5,986 nucleotides of DNA from Candidatus Hydrogenedentota bacterium (GTDB lineage Bacteria; Hydrogenedentota; Hydrogenedentia; Hydrogenedentales; SLHB01), in NCBI GenBank assembly GCA_022706165.1, contig JAKJDA010000097.1, positions 1-5,986 on the forward strand, in the 5' to 3' direction. The first letter of the stretch is position 1; each line of letters opens with the position of its first letter. The position numbers were made by a program, and so were the translations under genes. Below the pieces are notes generated by a model that was not told the DNA's origin, ran no database searches, and was given only the letters and a program-made list of their open reading frames with translations. Positions 5,189 to 5,986 of this stretch are shown piece after piece.

Positions 5189-5785
5189 ATGCGTGCGGAC
5201 GATGAACACCTTGTGGGGAGATGTCTGCAGGGCGACACCGATGCCTACGGTTTGTTGGTGGAACGGTATCAAGGGGCGGTGTACGCCACGGCGCATTATT
5301 ACGTCGGACGCTACGGTTCCGCGGAAGATGTAGCGCAGGAAGCGTTGATGGAGGCGTACCGGAGCCTTCCCAAGCTGCGGGACGCCACGCGATTCGGGCC
5401 TTGGTTAAAAGAGGTCACGTGCCGCACGGCGGCCAATTGGCTGCGTCGGCACGGGAGGCGTATCAACAGCGAGACGCCGTTGCCGTTTCGAAAACGGGCG
5501 ACAATTGAAGATTTTCGCGAAGGTCCGGCGACCAGGACGGAGCGCGCCGAAACGTACGAACGCGTGCAGTTGGCGATCGACTCGTTGCCAGAACGCTACC
5601 GGTTGCCGGTCATGTTACGGTTTTTACAGGAATTGAGTTACGAGGAGATCAGCGCGTTCACGGGAGATCCGGTGGACGAAGTGCGGGGTCTTCTGCAGCG
5701 GGCGGGACGCCAGTTGCGCGAGTTGCTGGCGGATATGAATGGCGAGTCAGAAGGTGAGACGACGTGGCATCGTGTACGCAAATAG
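5189..5785 (+). CDS. ECF-type RNA polymerase sigma factor, 198 aa
   Basis: This two-domain sigma70-family factor directs RNA polymerase to a dedicated promoter set. Region 2 spans about residues 20-88: AYGLLVERYQGAVYATA, the core-binding and melting helix SAEDVAQEALMEAYRSL, and FGPWLKEVTCRTAANWL. A variable linker (90-122) follows. Region 4 spans about 125-182: IDSLPERYRLPVMLRFLQ, then the helix-turn-helix LSYEEISAFTGDPVDEVRGLLQRAG that reads the -35. There is no region 1.1 or 3, and the length is usual for the ECF class. Target promoters and subgroup cannot be told from this. The only upstream purine-rich stretch (AGAGGA) is 12 nt from the ATG, longer than ideal, but an in-frame stop just upstream excludes earlier starts. 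The next gene overlaps its 3' end and encodes the likely anti-sigma. Confidence 0.95.
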   Translation: MRADDEHLVGRCLQGDTDAYGLLVERYQGAVYATAHYYVGRYGSAEDVAQEALMEAYRSLPKLRDATRFGPWLKEVTCRTAANWLRRHGRRINSETPLPFRKRATIEDFREGPATRTERAETYERVQLAIDSLPERYRLPVMLRFLQELSYEEISAFTGDPVDEVRGLLQRAGRQLRELLADMNGESEGETTWHRVRK

Positions 5786-5986
5786 AGAAGCTTTTGCAGG
5801 CCTACATCGACGGTGAGACGGGGTCGGCCGAGCGCGTCATGGTGGACCAGCATGTCCGGGACTGTCGTGCATGCCATGCGTTGTTGGGCAAACACCAGCG
5901 CGTGGCGGCGCTTGCCTTCGAAGCCATGGCCCCCTATAAACTGGGGCGTTCCTTGCGCGGTCCGGTGATGGAGAATCTTCCGGAAA
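5764..5986 (+). CDS. Anti-sigma factor with ZAS/zf-HC2 zinc finger (N-terminal 74 residues, partial)
   Basis: The reading frame is +1 relative to the sigma gene and starts inside it. An in-frame TGA at 5755-5757 limits how early it can begin, and the first start after it is GTG at 5764, preceded by AAGGTGAG with a suitable spacer. Residues 8-55 are ZAS-like: LLQAYIDGETGSAE, then His30-x3-Cys34-x2-Cys37 (HVRDCRAC), the zinc-binding signature of anti-sigma factors that hold their ECF partner inactive. The 22-nt overlap with the sigma gene implies translational coupling and matched dosage. The rest, where a membrane segment or sensor domain might lie, is beyond the window. Confidence 0.88.
   Translation, partial: MASCTQIEKLLQAYIDGETGSAERVMVDQHVRDCRACHALLGKHQRVAALAFEAMAPYKLGRSLRGPVMENLPE

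Noticed and set aside
4382..5296. Minus-strand 304-codon ORF antisense to manA
   Set aside because: It has no recognisable domain and overlaps the clearly identified manA and the start of the sigma gene, so it is a shadow frame.

Overview
This window looks like a stretch of chromosome from a GC-rich, free-living bacterium. It holds housekeeping genes (methionyl-tRNA synthetase, two tRNAs, phosphomannose isomerase) beside an exported sulfatase-superfamily enzyme and an ECF sigma/anti-sigma pair. Membrane-linked sulfatases, small DUF1858 proteins and an IS66 TnpA-like fragment together would fit Planctomycetota, Hydrogenedentota or a related group. That placement is inference from gene content and no single marker here settles it.

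Layout. Positions 1-2191 are read on the minus strand: metG (2191-455), then 108 bp further on the start of a sulfatase-superfamily gene (346 to beyond position 1). Upstream of metG lie a possible sigma70-type promoter, a perfect 8-bp hairpin, and a 49-codon ORF resembling the N-terminal half of an IS66 TnpA accessory protein. Almost back to back with that ORF is a 97-aa plus-strand orphan gene (2426-2719), closed by a strong intrinsic terminator (2754-2788). Two minus-strand tRNA genes follow, tRNA-Cys(GCA) then tRNA-Leu(UAA), both with encoded CCA and sharing a good promoter just beside a CCTCGA hexamer repeat.

From 3263 everything is on the plus strand: a 73-aa unknown protein and a DUF1858 CxxC protein (probably one operon), a 187-bp gap with three consecutive inverted repeats, a class I phosphomannose isomerase (manA), an ECF sigma factor, and the start of an overlapping GTG-initiated ZAS-type anti-sigma factor that runs off the window.

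How the genes relate: metG and the tRNAs belong to translation, ManA links fructose-6-phosphate to mannose-6-phosphate for glycan building, and the sigma/anti-sigma pair is a signal-responsive transcription switch with a possible self-controlled promoter. I see no clear new multi-gene system. The points most worth a second look are the KGSKS variant in MetRS, the missing Cys nucleophile motif in the sulfatase-like protein, the TnpA-like remnant facing the orphan gene, and the structured region before manA.
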